Assembly: GCF_018831695.1 (NCBI RefSeq)
Contig: NC_056716.1
Location: 8,498,950 to 8,562,949 of the forward strand
Length of the DNA stretch: 64,000 bases
DNA from: Puntigrus tetrazona
Taxonomy: Eukaryota; Chordata; Actinopteri; Cypriniformes; Cyprinidae
Direction: 5' to 3'
Part shown: one piece after another, positions 14,921 through 28,107 of the stretch
Layout: every line of letters begins with the position of its first letter
Numbering within the stretch: the stretch's first letter is position 1
The notes under the pieces: model-generated
What the model was told of the DNA's origin: nothing
The model's database searches: none
The model's input: only the letters and a program-made list of their open reading frames with translations
Translations under genes and position numbers: made by a program

Positions 14921-16419
14921 CACTATTAACCTAAGGTAAGTAATTGAGACCGGAATTGAATTAATGTTAATCATTTTAATGATGTTTGTCCTAACCAGCT
15001 GAACTTGGACAAGGTTGTACAGACACGGTTAAAAGACGTTTTAATCGTTGCTTATTTACTAGTTTTACACCAATTTGCCGAATTTTTGCCACCCACAATA
15101 ACATTTAATGTCAACTGCCCTCTGCACAACTTCTGGCTGTAACTATGCCATGCAACTAGCACAGTTGAAGGAAGTCCTTTCAGTGAAGACTAATTAAATA
15201 AATAACTAATGCTGAATAATAAATTCCCTGCAGTATACATACAGTATCCAAGACATGTATTATGTTTACCAACATTTAATTATACAGTATACATGAATAA
15301 TGTAAATAATTCATAGTATACACTACATTTATAGTACATAATAAATAGTATATGCTACATGCAATGTACTGCAACATACACCAGATATATTTACAACGTA
15401 GACTTGTAACCACTGGCTGCCCACTGCTTCCGGCTGTGTGTCTGCAATGTGTGTGTGCGTGTGTGTGTGTATTTGTTCACTACTCACTGCTGTTTGCGTG
15501 CACTTGAATGGGTTAAATGTAGAGCCATAATTCAGCCCACCATTACAGTAAAATATATGATTCACAGTTTTGTATTGCTCATTCTTTAGGAGCTGATATA
15601 TTAAGGGGTGTTGTAAAAAAAAAAAAAGTGTTATGTAACCAATGTATGTAGGAGGTGGTTCTTCATGAGGTTAGATGGGGTTAAATCTTGAGATCTATTT
15701 GGTTTTTTTAAGGCATAGGGCTTTTCTCTGGATCTTCAGATCTTTTTTCATGATCTTTTTACATGAGTTGCTAATCAATGCTTAAGCATTTCTACTCATT
15801 ACCTGTTCCACAATCAACTCAGGAACAGTTTACTTGTGTAATTATATAGCATTATAACGCATAACACCAATCACACTAGTAAGAATGCTGAATTAACAAA
15901 CCATTTGAATTCTGCTCATTTAAATTCCAGTCAAAAGGATACATACACATACTGAGGCAAGATTATTCTGTTCTCTCTCTGCTGCTGACTGTGGCCATCT
16001 GGACTCAATAAGTTTTTCTTTCTAAATTAACAGCTGTCAGAATGACAAAAACTGGGCTTTCTTTTCTTGAAACTTTCTCTCATGGTCAGTTCTTTTCACT
16101 CTTTTATGGCAGGGCTTATACAATTTGATACAGAAGCCCTAAGAGGCCTTGTGTTATTATTTTTTTTGTCTGTCTTGTATTCTCATGACCAGAATTTAAT
16201 AATGCTAGAATAATGCATTGCCTCTTAGGGATTCCGTCATTTGACCTTGTAAATCAAATAAATTGTGTTATTTGACAATGCACGGATAAATTATGCCCTT
16301 TGTTTGTTGTTAGTGAACACAGAACAGCAGCCAGCCAATGCAAAATTTGTTCATTTTAAGATGAATTTAGACCTGTGATTAATGAGCGTTTTCTAAAATA
16401 TTTCCCACTCTAGTATACT

Positions 16420-17410
16420 CTAGTATAGGAAATTAATTATTTAAATACTTTGTTACAGCACCTGAGTACATTTTTTCCTACTTTCTTTTGAGTAGCATCA
16501 AATTCGAGGTACTTTTTACTCTGAGGTTACCAAAAGCACAAAAACAAAAAAAAAGAGCAGAGTGAAGCTTTGCTGTGCTTGATGACACTCTTTCAAACTG
16601 CTGCGATGGAGCCCTGTGCCTCTCAGCCAATAATAACAGACAGGTCTGACTGGGTGCAAAACAAATCAAAAGTTCAAGTTCAGCAGCGAGGAGGGACGAT
16701 TGAACAGCACTTTGGCTTTGACTGCCAGTCAGCAGAGGCATGTTCTGATTTTTAAACCCCACCTAATTATCTCCTGAAATGGGAAATACTGTATAAATAA
16801 CATTAGTATTTAGTAAAAACATGTAAGTGTTTAAACTTTTTTATTATTTTTAGTACCGGAGTAAATTATTTTATTTTTACTTACACATTCTTCCACCCAC
16901 CGCGCTTAGCTCATTAAATCAATAAATACATATCTTCTTCCGAAATCTAAAATTTCAGTTATTGTAGAATTAGACGTATGAAGAAGCAGCTTGATAATTG
17001 GATAACTTCAATAATTTGTCAAGCAAATAAGTTCCTGCAGCACTTCTTTCACTCGCTAAAAGCTTTTCCTTCTACTCCTTCTGTTTCTTTCTGTTGACTG
17101 ATGGAGTTGCTTTCTCACCCAGTCTGTCTGTGGAATGTTTTCGCTGGAGGGATGGTTGAAGTATCAGTCAACCAGCACAACAATTGCAGTGAAACAAGTG
17201 GAGAGAGCTGCCAGCAACAGCCATCTGTTCCTCCATCAAACGCTATCTTGAGCACCTCTCTTTCAAGATCTCGCTGTTCATGCGCGTTATAAAGCTGATT
17301 CTTGCAGTAGTATTTAAAAGACAGAGTGCAACTTTTTAAGAGTCCCTTGTCTTAGGATTAGAATCATTTTAACATATACTTAAGTATATTTACTTTTAAC
17401 TCCATTAAAT
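16420..17410. mobile_element. Possible degraded DNA-transposon region
   Basis: The left end has repeated 'tactttgttac', 'gagtacattttttcctac' and 'gaggtactttttac'; the right end has 'tatacttaagtatatttac'. Such tacttt-rich ends occur in several cyprinid non-autonomous elements. No transposase frame is visible. Weak call. Confidence 0.3.
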
Positions 17411-18189
17411 GAGTCTCTAGTGTTGGCAATGCAATTTTGCATTTGTTTTATTGCATTATTTGCAAGCTGCTGTATCTCGTTTCAAGTTCTTCACTGCCAC
17501 TGCTATACAGTAATCTTTGTTAAAATGTCCCTTCATTTTACTCTAACTCAACTGCTGGTAACTTAGGATTTAATAAATCGAGGGGTTAATTAGTTAAGCA
17601 GTTTAAAAATACATAAACAAACAAAAATAGGCCTATCAACACATCGTGAATGGAATGCAAAGAAAAACAGTCATTTTGTAGACACCTGGAGATTTAGGAT
17701 ATGTTTAGATAAATATTTAATTTTGTTTCTCGGTTTAAACCGGGAGGCCCAATTTCTTGTTGTTTTTCTGGTCCAAATCGTTCTACATGAGACTAAGAAA
17801 GTTTTTACAGCATGAACATAGGGCATAATTTGTTCCAATTCCAGGTTCTTAGACATGGAAATTAGCACTTAATGTCTCCGTGAATTATTTCCTCTCTCTA
17901 AATAGTTCTTAACCGTGTTAAGTGTGTGAATAATATTTGAAAGTATTTCACAAAGTTTAATAAAGTTAGGCTATTGACAACATCTGGTTATTATCAGGTG
18001 TGCTTTACGACTGTAATTTCTAACATTCGTAAGAATCTCAAAGAAGTGCCTGTCTTTACAGTGCGCATTGCACAACACGATGATACACGCTGCTGTTGAA
18101 ATGGAAGAAGCAAAACTGCCCCACCTCTCAAAGAAAAACAGATCTCGAGTTCTTGAACCTGATTTGGTATTTTAATATATAATAATAAA

Positions 18190-18720
18190 CTGTAATAAAA
18201 ACACATACGTTGGCCTCGGCGCAAGTGCATACGCAAGCCGGGAGTTTGATACGAAGCCAAAACGCTTGTCGCGGCCCTCCGTTTCACTGTCGGTGGGTGA
18301 TATCCAGAACAGACGCCGCTTTGACAGTAAAGTGTTCAGCAAGCAACACACATCCACGCTCTCGCCAGAGCAGAACGCAGCGTGTTGGAAACGTGGTGCA
18401 AAGCACCGCCGGCGCGTTGTTCAAGTTTGCGGTGCATGTTATTACTTGTTTGTCAGTCACTCCGCTTCTTTCTTTTCTCACACCGTTTATCCAAATCTGC
18501 ATTGGCATGGTAATTATCTCACTGTCGATGCTCTCTCATCTCACACATCTACAGCTAACGCTGGCAGACAGAATCAGCTACAAAACCAAGCGTGTGAGGG
18601 GGCACACACAGGGGCACAGATGCGCCGGAAGCTTACAGCCACAGGTCGCTGGGCAACATGATACAGCTCGCAGGAGAATTTTCCTGTGAATGTGCGTCAT
18701 TGGACACGTGCTAACGCCTG
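18190..18720. other. CpG-rich patch, possible promoter
   Basis: CpG-rich DNA in an otherwise AT-rich interval. Overlapping open frames occur on both strands, the longest 159 codons on plus, but none resembles a known protein. An unannotated promoter or non-coding first exon is possible. Confidence 0.35.
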
Positions 18721-20690
18721 GTCAAACTGGACATAGCGACATATAGAATAAACTGAATGTGCCTTTGGCCACGAGAGGGCTGAGATTATATTGGTTGATA
18801 AAGCGTGATTGCTCCGGCGCTTTATTTTCCTGTCTGCGTCACTAATACGTCATTTCAGCATCAGTTGAGTGGTCGCCTGGGTTCTGCTAATGGACCAAAA
18901 TAGAGAGCAGAAGATGACTTGTTAGCATGAAGAGTGTGAACAGAAGTCTCAGTGCAGAACGGAAGGCTTTACTGCGTACAGAATGTGATATACACTCATC
19001 TTTTTGGTGTTGCTGGCCATGGTAACATACAGCTAACAGTCGTAAGTGTTTAGACAAGCTGAATAAGCTAAAATGCTGGATATGTACAGGTAAAAAGCTG
19101 GTTGTGTTATCATAAGCATTTCGCAAGACGCTATATTAATTACAAGCAGTCTGGTTAAAAAGGTATCCCAGAGCACACCTCAAGGGCCAAGTTGAGAACA
19201 CCTCAAGAACGCTTTTAAAAATTCCAGAAAATCCCATTCTAGACAAAGCTTTCCAGACAAGCTCTGGAACCTTTAAATTTAAAGCAGAATGTGTATGAAA
19301 TGTGGTGAATAAAAAGAGAGAGAGAGTAAAGTTGTGTTATTTTCTTATAAAACTGTTGCCAAACTGTCTCCCAGCAGAGAGAAATGCAAATCGAGCCAAT
19401 CTGTTTGTCTGTTTATGTGAGAGCAGAACATGAAGTCGCCTGGCGCTATGAGAGAGAGGACCAAGCACCCCACTCCTGTCATGGTGGAAGCTACTCTGCC
19501 GACAAATGGATACACCTACGACTCGGATTTATAGCCAAAACGATCTCACCACTCCCTCCCAATGATCCTTTCCATAAGGCACTTCAAACACACACACACA
19601 CATCAGCATGCGCGCAACACACCACAAAGTCCTTATGTCCTTACTCAGGAAAAGACTCAGTCTGAGCAAGTTGTTTTTTTTGCTGTTGTTAAGGTTACCT
19701 GTTTACCGCTTGTAAACCTCACATGATTACTGTATAACGTCAAAACGCCAGTTATCAATTGAAAAAAGGAACGCTGCATTTGAGAATGCAATTTTAGATT
19801 TAGAATTGTTAAAGTTGTTATTGTTAGGGAACCAAAGCAGCCAATGCTCAAGTAGCACATATTTTGGGCTTGTCCAGAGCTTGGGTTTTTAGGAAATCGA
19901 AAGGAGAAGAGAAGGAGACTGCATAAATAGATTTGCGAAAGTTAGTCGACCACAAGTACAGTAAACGCCAGCTGCTCAAACCCGAAACCTGCCAACAAAG
20001 ATGAATTTGACATTGTACGTTTCTACTTCTAGACAAAAACCTGCTTTCGGAAATGTCTTTATTATTAGCTTGCAATGGTAATCGTGAATGAGGGTCCTGG
20101 AAAGTAAAGAAAAGAAAAGAAAGAAAGAAAAATAAGAATAAATAATGATTAAATAATAATTAAATGGGAATAAAACAAAGCCAAAAATATTAAGGAATTA
20201 TATATATATATATATATAAAAAAGCACAATTAAAATGTTCCCATAAACAAAAGTAAAGCATATAAGCATTTAGTTATAGAGAGTGAGAAATGTTTGTTCA
20301 GCTAAACGTTTGAGGGACGTAAAGATCATGTTTTTAAACATCACGAGAATATGAGGTGTCATCTTCGGGCTGCTATCCAATGTCATTTCCTTCCAAGTGA
20401 ATGAACTGAAGCTTCAGCACCAGCACCGCACCTTCCAGGCATTCATAATTCACTCTGGCAAACATTAACACGCAGCTGCTATTAAGGATCACATGAAAGC
20501 AGCCACGCTCGCATTTATTTATGCGGAAGAAGAGAACTTAATCATGGCATGCTATTCAGAGAAATTTTGACTTTGTAGATTTGCGATTATTATTTTGTTT
20601 CAGGATGCGTAATGAGTTTGAACAATGCTGTTAATGGGATTATTGGCGATTTATCTGTGATCTGTTTTTTCCTATGGGAGTCTGATAGCA

Positions 20691-20711
20691 TTTTTTTTTT
20701 TTTTTTTTTTT
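20691..20711. repeat. Poly(T) run
   Basis: Uninterrupted T tract of 21 bases. Confidence 0.9.
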
Positions 20712-20981
20712 GAACCAGTAAAATCGCTCCAGCGCATACAAGTAAATATTCAGACGTATGTTATTAGTTGTGTGCGAACAACAATATCAGATTTACGTTT
20801 GTAAGAGTTTGACGGATTGACCGTAGTGTGCGTTGTGTCTCTGAGCCGAAGTGATTTAATTCTGTTTTGATTTTATTAGCATGTGCATTGGAACAAGAAT
20901 GATAGAGGGTGACTGACATCAGCATATTAATCTGTTAAAATTTCTTTTTAAGACAATATTCAGCAAATAGTACTTGCATGA

Positions 20982-20984
<3 letters not shown>

Positions 20985-21015
<31 letters not shown>

Positions 21016-21044
21016 TATATATATATATATATATATATTAATAA

Positions 21045-21111
<67 letters not shown>
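20985..21111. repeat. (AT)n microsatellite
   Basis: Composite AT repeat broken by short gagt and taataatatt pieces. Open frames of alternating Ile and Tyr on both strands are artefacts. Confidence 0.95.
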
Positions 21112-21113
<2 letters not shown>

Positions 21114-21599
21114 CTAATTTGTGGTCATCAATGTATTTGAGGAAAACATTTGAAGAGTTAAGATGCAAAAGCCTCAAATGTCATTTGAAATGTTTACTTA
21201 AAAAAAAAAAAAAAAAGACTACTTGGAAAGTAAATGTGAACATTTTGACTCAAGCTTAAGTTTGACTCAAGTGTTTCCATATTTCAATTCTATTCAGGTT
21301 TATATTGTATCAGAGTGTACTTAAAATCTCAACAAAACTCTAAAATAAAATCAATAAATATAATAATACATAAAAAAACAGGAATTAGAAAAAAAAGAAA
21401 AGGTAGAAATCCATAACTAACACACCTTGCAATAGTTCCTTTAGTTAAAGACAGTGAGAAAGTCACATTTAAAAGTGCTTTAATGGCAATTTCTAATGCT
21501 TAATACATTACATTATATAGCTTATGTTTTAAGTGCCCTAAGAATGTGTACTATCTTTACAAATAAGTGTTTGTCTATTAGCACACTACATATCCCACA

Positions 21600-22800
21600 A
21601 ACCTCTCAAGAACGCATTCGAAAGATTAAGACCGTACACGATCGTAATCGCGTGGCGTAAGGTATACATCAAAAAGGTGAAACTAAAATGACCGCATATA
21701 TTTAGGCTACTTTGGCGTATATGATGTGCTCAACTAACTCCAAACTTAAAAATGCACGCCGTGCCGAGATGCAGCATCTCGTTGCAGGTTTTCAGCATCG
21801 CGAAGCATAAAGCAATCGGGCAGTGAGCGCCGTGGGAGTGGCAGGTGTGTTTAATGTGGTACCCGTAGCAGGTCAGTGAATGCGGCGCATTCTCCGCTGA
21901 GTATGCACCACGCCCAGCTCACATCCACGACGCCACTGAGGTTCCAATTCGAGTTTTCTGCCGCCGCGCTGCATTTAGCCGACTGTTCGATAACAGATGC
22001 AGCACCAGCGAGAGCTGCCGCACCAGCCTGCCTGGATGCTGCGCGTCAGCAACACACACCAAAGCAACGCCAAGAAAGAGGTGTGGAGGAAGAAGAAAGA
22101 TGAAAGTGGAATGGAAGGGGGCTGTTTGAAAATTTATGCACCACTGGGAGCCATCATGCAGTGACATTCCACCGGGTGCCTTCTCCAAAAATTGCTCCTT
22201 CTGGTCCCAGCCCGTGTGCACAGCCGTGGAGCCATTGGGCGTTTCTGTACGTGGAGGGCCTGAGCAGCGTGGGCAATTAGCGGAAAATAAAGCCAACAAA
22301 CACATAATCGCACAGGGGGGAACTTTTCTGTCCCTAAATAAAATGCCAAGGATAAGAAGTTTTTTTCGTTATCTGCAAAAAGAGATGAGAAGTTAAAGGC
22401 ACCGCACAAATGCGCTCATAAGAGGCTTTAAACCATACACATACCGTGGTAACGGATAATGAAGGACAGAAGGTGAACAAAGAGACGCTTTTTAGGCTAG
22501 TCAGTTAAGGTTTTGCGTGACACGCTTACTCAGACACTAACCGTTTGACTTTGATATTATGCAAATAGCGCGAGACGTGTCGCTAAAGGGCATTTCGCCA
22601 ACGCGCAAACAGTTTCTGCACCATCAAAGGCCGCTTTGTGTGCAAATAAGTGCCACTCTCAGAGTTCTGCAGAAATGCGCCGGTGACAGAGGGGTGTTTG
22701 ATTACAACAACTGTGTCATGATAAGGATGCTGATGCTCGAGCCAGTTAGCGGCAGCTGTTCGCTTTGAAGATATTCCTGTCATATTTTGTCGGAGCAAAT
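21600..22800. other. CpG-rich, low-repeat block
   Basis: About 1.2 kb rich in CpG and free of microsatellites. Short frames on both strands are not recognisable. Looks like a promoter or regulatory block rather than coding sequence. Confidence 0.35.
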
Positions 22801-23543
22801 CTGAACTGAGTACTAAAATATCAGAAGTCTGTGAATGCGAACTATTGCTTAATTACATCTCATTTAGTACGAGTACATGCACTTTAGAAAAAAAAAACAA
22901 AAAAAAATGTTATGAAAATAAATAAAAACTTACCTCAGACGAAACGCCACAATATATTTTGTACACCTAAGACACTTCAAACATATTTCAACTGCACTAT
23001 CACATTTTGGACAAATCCACATTTATTTATTTGTTCTTTCATTTGTAAACTGTGGTACATTTGAAACAAGGTATACAAAAATGTATTTATTTATTTGAAC
23101 TATTTTGCATAAAATGGTATTTATATAACAGCAGCTGAGTCCTTAACTGTCTCAAGAATTGGCCTAAAGTGCGTGACTTCTATATCTTTACTTGACCTCT
23201 AACTCTAGCACTCTCTATTGCAGTTCTGGTTGTATCTTTAAAAAAATCATAATAATGAATAAATAAAATAAAAATAAACAACAAAAAAACGCCCTTTAGG
23301 ACTTGCGCCTGTTAATTTACTAACTGCTTGTTAAAAAGAAAAAACTACTTTACTATTAACAAAAAGTAACTAGCCTGAAGTTTCTATTTCTATTATATAT
23401 ATTCTTTTCTTTTATTTAGTATATATATTTAGTATATAGCAATTTACATATCATTGTGTTATTTTTTATTGCTTTTCCATTGTCCTCTTATAGAAAAAAA
23501 GAAAAAAAAAGTTTAAAACATTAAAGAAATTCTGTTCAAACTG

Positions 23544-23545
<2 letters not shown>

Positions 23546-23583
<38 letters not shown>

Positions 23584-23588
23584 CATAG

Positions 23589-23651
<63 letters not shown>

Positions 23652-23676
23652 TAGATAGATAGATAGATAGATATAA
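23546..23676. repeat. (AT)n with (GATA)n
   Basis: Long AT repeat ending in about seven GATA units (roughly 23649-23672). Confidence 0.95.
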
Positions 23677-24036
23677 TTTTTTCTGTGTTTTGCAGAGCTC
23701 TGCATGCTAACATACAGTACATAAGTTAATTTAGACTGGTGTCCTATCATGGCAGGTTCAATTTACAGCAAATAAGAAAAACAACATCCTAAAGGTGACC
23801 TGCTGGATTTCATTTGAAGTTTGATCTGTCCATGTAAAAGTGTCCCAATGGTCAGGTCCATACCAAACACCTTCAGGGGCTTATCAAAGGGACACGAGCG
23901 CTCGTCCTGTTTATCTCCAACCTGTGTGACTTCTGGTCTGTGACCTCTACTTCAGTGACAATGAGAATTGGACTCTACTCAAGTACATATCTAAACCCAA
24001 CTGTGCTAAAAGTAGTACGGTAACACAATAATAAAA

Positions 24037-24038
<2 letters not shown>

Positions 24039-24074
<36 letters not shown>
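24039..24074. repeat. (TA)n microsatellite
   Basis: Nearly pure TA repeat of about 18 units. Confidence 0.9.
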
Positions 24075-24076
<2 letters not shown>

Positions 24077-24560
24077 GTATAATAGTAATGACTCCAGACT
24101 AAATGTAATATATTTTAACATGCTTTTGTAATTGACAAAAATAAATAAATAGATAATACATAAACTCAATCCATTTAATTTAGTTTTACATTTCAGAATG
24201 GTCACGCTTTTAAATATTATTGTTATCTATTAGAACAAAATTATTGCAGGAATCTTTTTGAAGAGGATCTACAGACTGTAATATCTTTTATACGTGAAAC
24301 GAACATGCATCTCATGCGGTTGGTGTTCTTCGCACAACAAAATACAGCACCAGATTTGACAAATTACTACAGCATGTCTGAGGGCAAAGCGCATCTGGTT
24401 GGTAACTGAGGTGAACTTTAGCAAAGAGAAGGAAGCATCAACATGAACTTACACAAATATATGTTTGGTGTCAAATAAAAATCACTGCACGCTACTTTAG
24501 CAAGATCGTCAGTCTCAGCAGAAAATGGAAGACAGAAAGAAACGTTTATATGGGAATAAA

Positions 24561-24561
<1 letters not shown>

Positions 24562-24618
<57 letters not shown>
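24562..24618. repeat. (CA)n microsatellite
   Basis: About 28 CA units without interruption. Confidence 0.95.
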
Positions 24619-24619
<1 letters not shown>

Positions 24620-25039
24620 GCCTGACAGTGAAATACATGGAAGCAGGCAGCATGAATTTGACTTCCAACTTGGTTTGGGAATGTCTTCAATGCACAATTT
24701 AACAAATTACCCTGAGCAAATTCACCAAATTACATTTGCATATGTTGGCAGGAAAGTGGTTTAACTTAAAATGTTTAATTAAAACACAGAAATAGAAATA
24801 GAAATAACAGAGAAGGCATGTGACAATTTCCATTTATTTTTATTTATTATTATTTCTTTTAGTATTATTATATATTGCAGTAAAATCTGGTTATGGTGAT
24901 TGTTTTGACCAATTTAAGAATAGTCTCTATTTAATTGAAACACATAAGCGTCAGTTTATTTAACTTAGACACTTGCCACTGAGGTTCTGGAGTGACGAGG
25001 TAAGTCACAATCGTGGCAGATTGTTCCTTTTAGGGTGAG

Positions 25040-25340
25040 CTGTTCCTAATCCTTAAAGAGAGGCCCGAGGTTTGCGAGAGTGTGTTGATTGTTCTGCAAA
25101 GGTGAGCACCACGGGGATGACAGCGAAATTACCATGGAACGTGCAGTAACCGCCGTCGCCTCATTCGCCATGCTCGCCAGCATCATTTATGCCAGATCAC
25201 CAGAGCCTCATGATAAAACATGCCAAGGTTGTTCTGCATGATGCACCTGGAGAAGCTCACAACATCCTCAAAAATCAGAGGCACCACCTGTCATTCCGGC
25301 GACTAGAAGAATATGATCGATTGAACTGACTTCAAAGCTT
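25040..25340. promoter_or_regulatory. Candidate conserved non-coding element
   Basis: About 300 bases of balanced composition, no simple repeat and no long frame, between AT-rich flanks. The texture is that of vertebrate regulatory elements. Conservation cannot be tested here. Confidence 0.25.
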
Positions 25341-27774
25341 CTGGTGTTACTAAACAGTCTCCAAGTAAGATTTCACGATACCATGCAAAGGAAAGTGTGC
25401 AAAGGAAAAAAAAAAAAAATACTATAGAGGCCATTCTTTGCTTTGCATGATGTTGGTGGCGATAAACGCTTTTCTGTCACGTACAGAGGAATCAAAATTA
25501 ACTGCGACAAAAATACAACCTAGGCAATTCTATTCACAAAAATTTCCTGAACACTTCCATCATCATCATCATCACTACCGTGGCATAATCTGCAAGATCT
25601 AGGATGGTGAACTCATTGCTTAGGGTGTCCTTGTTAGGCGTTCTTCCAGGTCATTAGAACATGACCAGAGAGCTAACGGTTTACTGCTACCTTTGACTGA
25701 CACGCCTTTTCAAAATTTAAAAAGAAAAAGAAATACAGGCTATTAATTTATACTGTTACAAGCAGGCATTAAGGTCCTTTCACACTGAACACGATTCAAT
25801 CAAGAGAAGTAAAATTGTTCAGTTAATCACCTGATTACGAATGTGTCTGGTTTCTCACAGACAGGGGTGATGGGGGGCAAAAACAACACACTGCTTAGGT
25901 TAGGTTAAAGAGTTATTCTGCCAAAGCGTAAAAGCCTCATTGCATTTTATATGTTGTGGACCCATCCAAATAACGTGTTAGATAGCAGGCGGCCCACAAA
26001 TACTCTAATGATTACTTCATGACACGAAGGTAAAGTTACTACTATTTTCTCGTAAAGTGGACTATCAGCCAGTGGTATCTTGTAACAATACCTTCTAAAA
26101 AAATACTGTTAAAAATAAAAACACACGGTTAATTTGGCAACCCCAGTGTTTTGCAAATATTAGAAAAGCTGGTTAAGTGTGTTACCCATCGTGAGCTAAA
26201 TATTTAATTTGTCAACTATTGTTTAAAAGTACTATAAAACAAAATGGACAAATACATTAAATCTAATTACTTTACAGGAATGCAACATAGCTTAACATAC
26301 CTGTACACACATTTAAACTCATTGTCAAGACATTTATATGCAACACTTGTGCAGCATTTTATTTTGCGTCTTCAGACGTTCTCCTCAGATCACTGATTCC
26401 CAAAATAGCTAACACATATGTTGTCACGACCCTGAAATCTGAGCTGAGACGGCTGCTGTCTGTAGAGGGGGAACCATGAACTTCAGACTGCAACCTGGGC
26501 ACATCACTCAGAAGCAAACGCCACAAAACTTCAAACAAAGAAAATGATATTAGATCACATATTTTAAACATCAAATAAATTACCCATTACAATGAATAAA
26601 ATCCATTTGATGTTACGCAAAGCGTAGCGTATTTCAATCCACAGACTACCACTGCTCTGTAGTAGTTTCAAATTGGCTCTCAAATAAAAATGCACATCCC
26701 CAGTACATATCTAATGAATCCGTCCGTTATTTGGTACAATTTCTTTATTATTTTATTATTATTTTAGTCACTTCAATTGGGAAATTTTAACCTAAGTATA
26801 TATATATAGGTTCGTGAATCATACACCCTGAATATGGTCAACTGGATAATCCCTTTAAGTTAAGGTTATAAGTATTCAGTAGCAGTTTTGCTGATATTGT
26901 TTCAATGGTCTTGATTTCAGGATCACAATTTTAGCATTCTTGATCTGTTCACACAAAATGCTCAAATGAATTTCCCAAGAGCTTTGCATTTCATTTTATA
27001 ACACTACTTATTTATTTATTTTAAGGCCTTATTTCATATAGTAGATGTGAATTACAAAAATGGCAAAGGTGATACCACACCAACCAGATCCCTGTGCCAC
27101 ACACTGGATATCAAAAAGAAAGGAACAAAGGACAACCCATGGGCAAGTCTGGTCTCATTCCATGCTTCATTGTGACATTCTGTGACATTTAGCATAGTTA
27201 AAGGTTTACACCAGAGCCACTGCAACTGCTCCTAGCCATATGAACAAGGAGTGTTTTAAAAAATACAAACTAACTATAATACAATTGAAAAATAAAATAA
27301 AATAAACCAGCTATATAAGTGTGCCAGAAATATGAATTTAGCATATTATTTTTTTTTTAAAAAGCAACTTGCTTTTGCAAATACATGAACTAAATGTTGT
27401 AGGAATGTGGTATAGTATTCATTAAGAATTAGAAGGTTTACATTTAAGAACGTGCAATATCCAAAAATATTATTAACATCCAGAAGAAAATGTCAGTGAT
27501 TTCATGATAGCAACATAATGTTTGTTGAAAGATTATGCTAAAACATCTTAAAATATGACATCTTCCAAGGCGAAGAAATCATCCTCTTGGAGTGACAGAC
27601 AAAGTTAGCTCATAAATTATGAGTTATGGCTCTTCTGACAGTTCAGAGAGCTAATATCTTGGCATGCATATATGCTATAAGACATTTCTCTCAGTGACAT
27701 GTAGTAAGGGAGAAAGACAACACTGAAAGTTTGTTTGAAGAGAGATTTATTAAAATAATAATAATATTAATAAT

Positions 27775-27779
<5 letters not shown>

Positions 27780-27819
<40 letters not shown>
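27780..27819. repeat. (CT)n microsatellite
   Basis: About 19 CT units with one slip near the end. Confidence 0.95.
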
Positions 27820-28007
27820 ATTACATGCCTTATTACATGTCACTGAAAATGCTCACGCATATCTGTTAGCTCCTATTAGCACAGATATGCCCTGAGCAGA
27901 AGCTGTATCTGCCACATTGTTTTTTTGTTTTTTTTGGCTGCAATGTTAGCTGCTGGAGACACAATGTCAGCGCTAAAAGGCATTACAAGTGTTGTGTGTT
28001 AGGATGG

Positions 28008-28107
28008 NNNNNNNNNNNNNNNNNNNNNNNNNNNNNNNNNNNNNNNNNNNNNNNNNNNNNNNNNNNNNNNNNNNNNNNNNNNNNNNNNNNNNNNNNNNNN
28101 NNNNNNN
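28008..28107. other. Assembly gap, 100 N
   Basis: Exactly 100 N, the usual placeholder for a gap of unknown size. Order and distance across it should not be trusted. Confidence 0.98.

Larger units (their letters stand above)
1..28007. other. Gene-poor interval
   Basis: I read both strands and found no exon I can assign. Longer open frames are short, unconserved in appearance, or lie in simple repeats. The interval contains the repeats listed separately, two CpG-rich patches, and low-repeat mixed-composition blocks (for example 10130-10340, 20380-20560, 25040-25340) that could be conserved regulatory DNA. Confidence 0.6.

Noticed and set aside
18210..18689. 159-codon plus-strand frame
   Set aside because: Competing frames occur on both strands, no domain is recognisable, and the stretch is CpG-rich, which lowers stop frequency by chance.
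20935..21259. Frames of 80-93 codons on both strands
   Set aside because: Alternating Ile-Tyr from an AT microsatellite.
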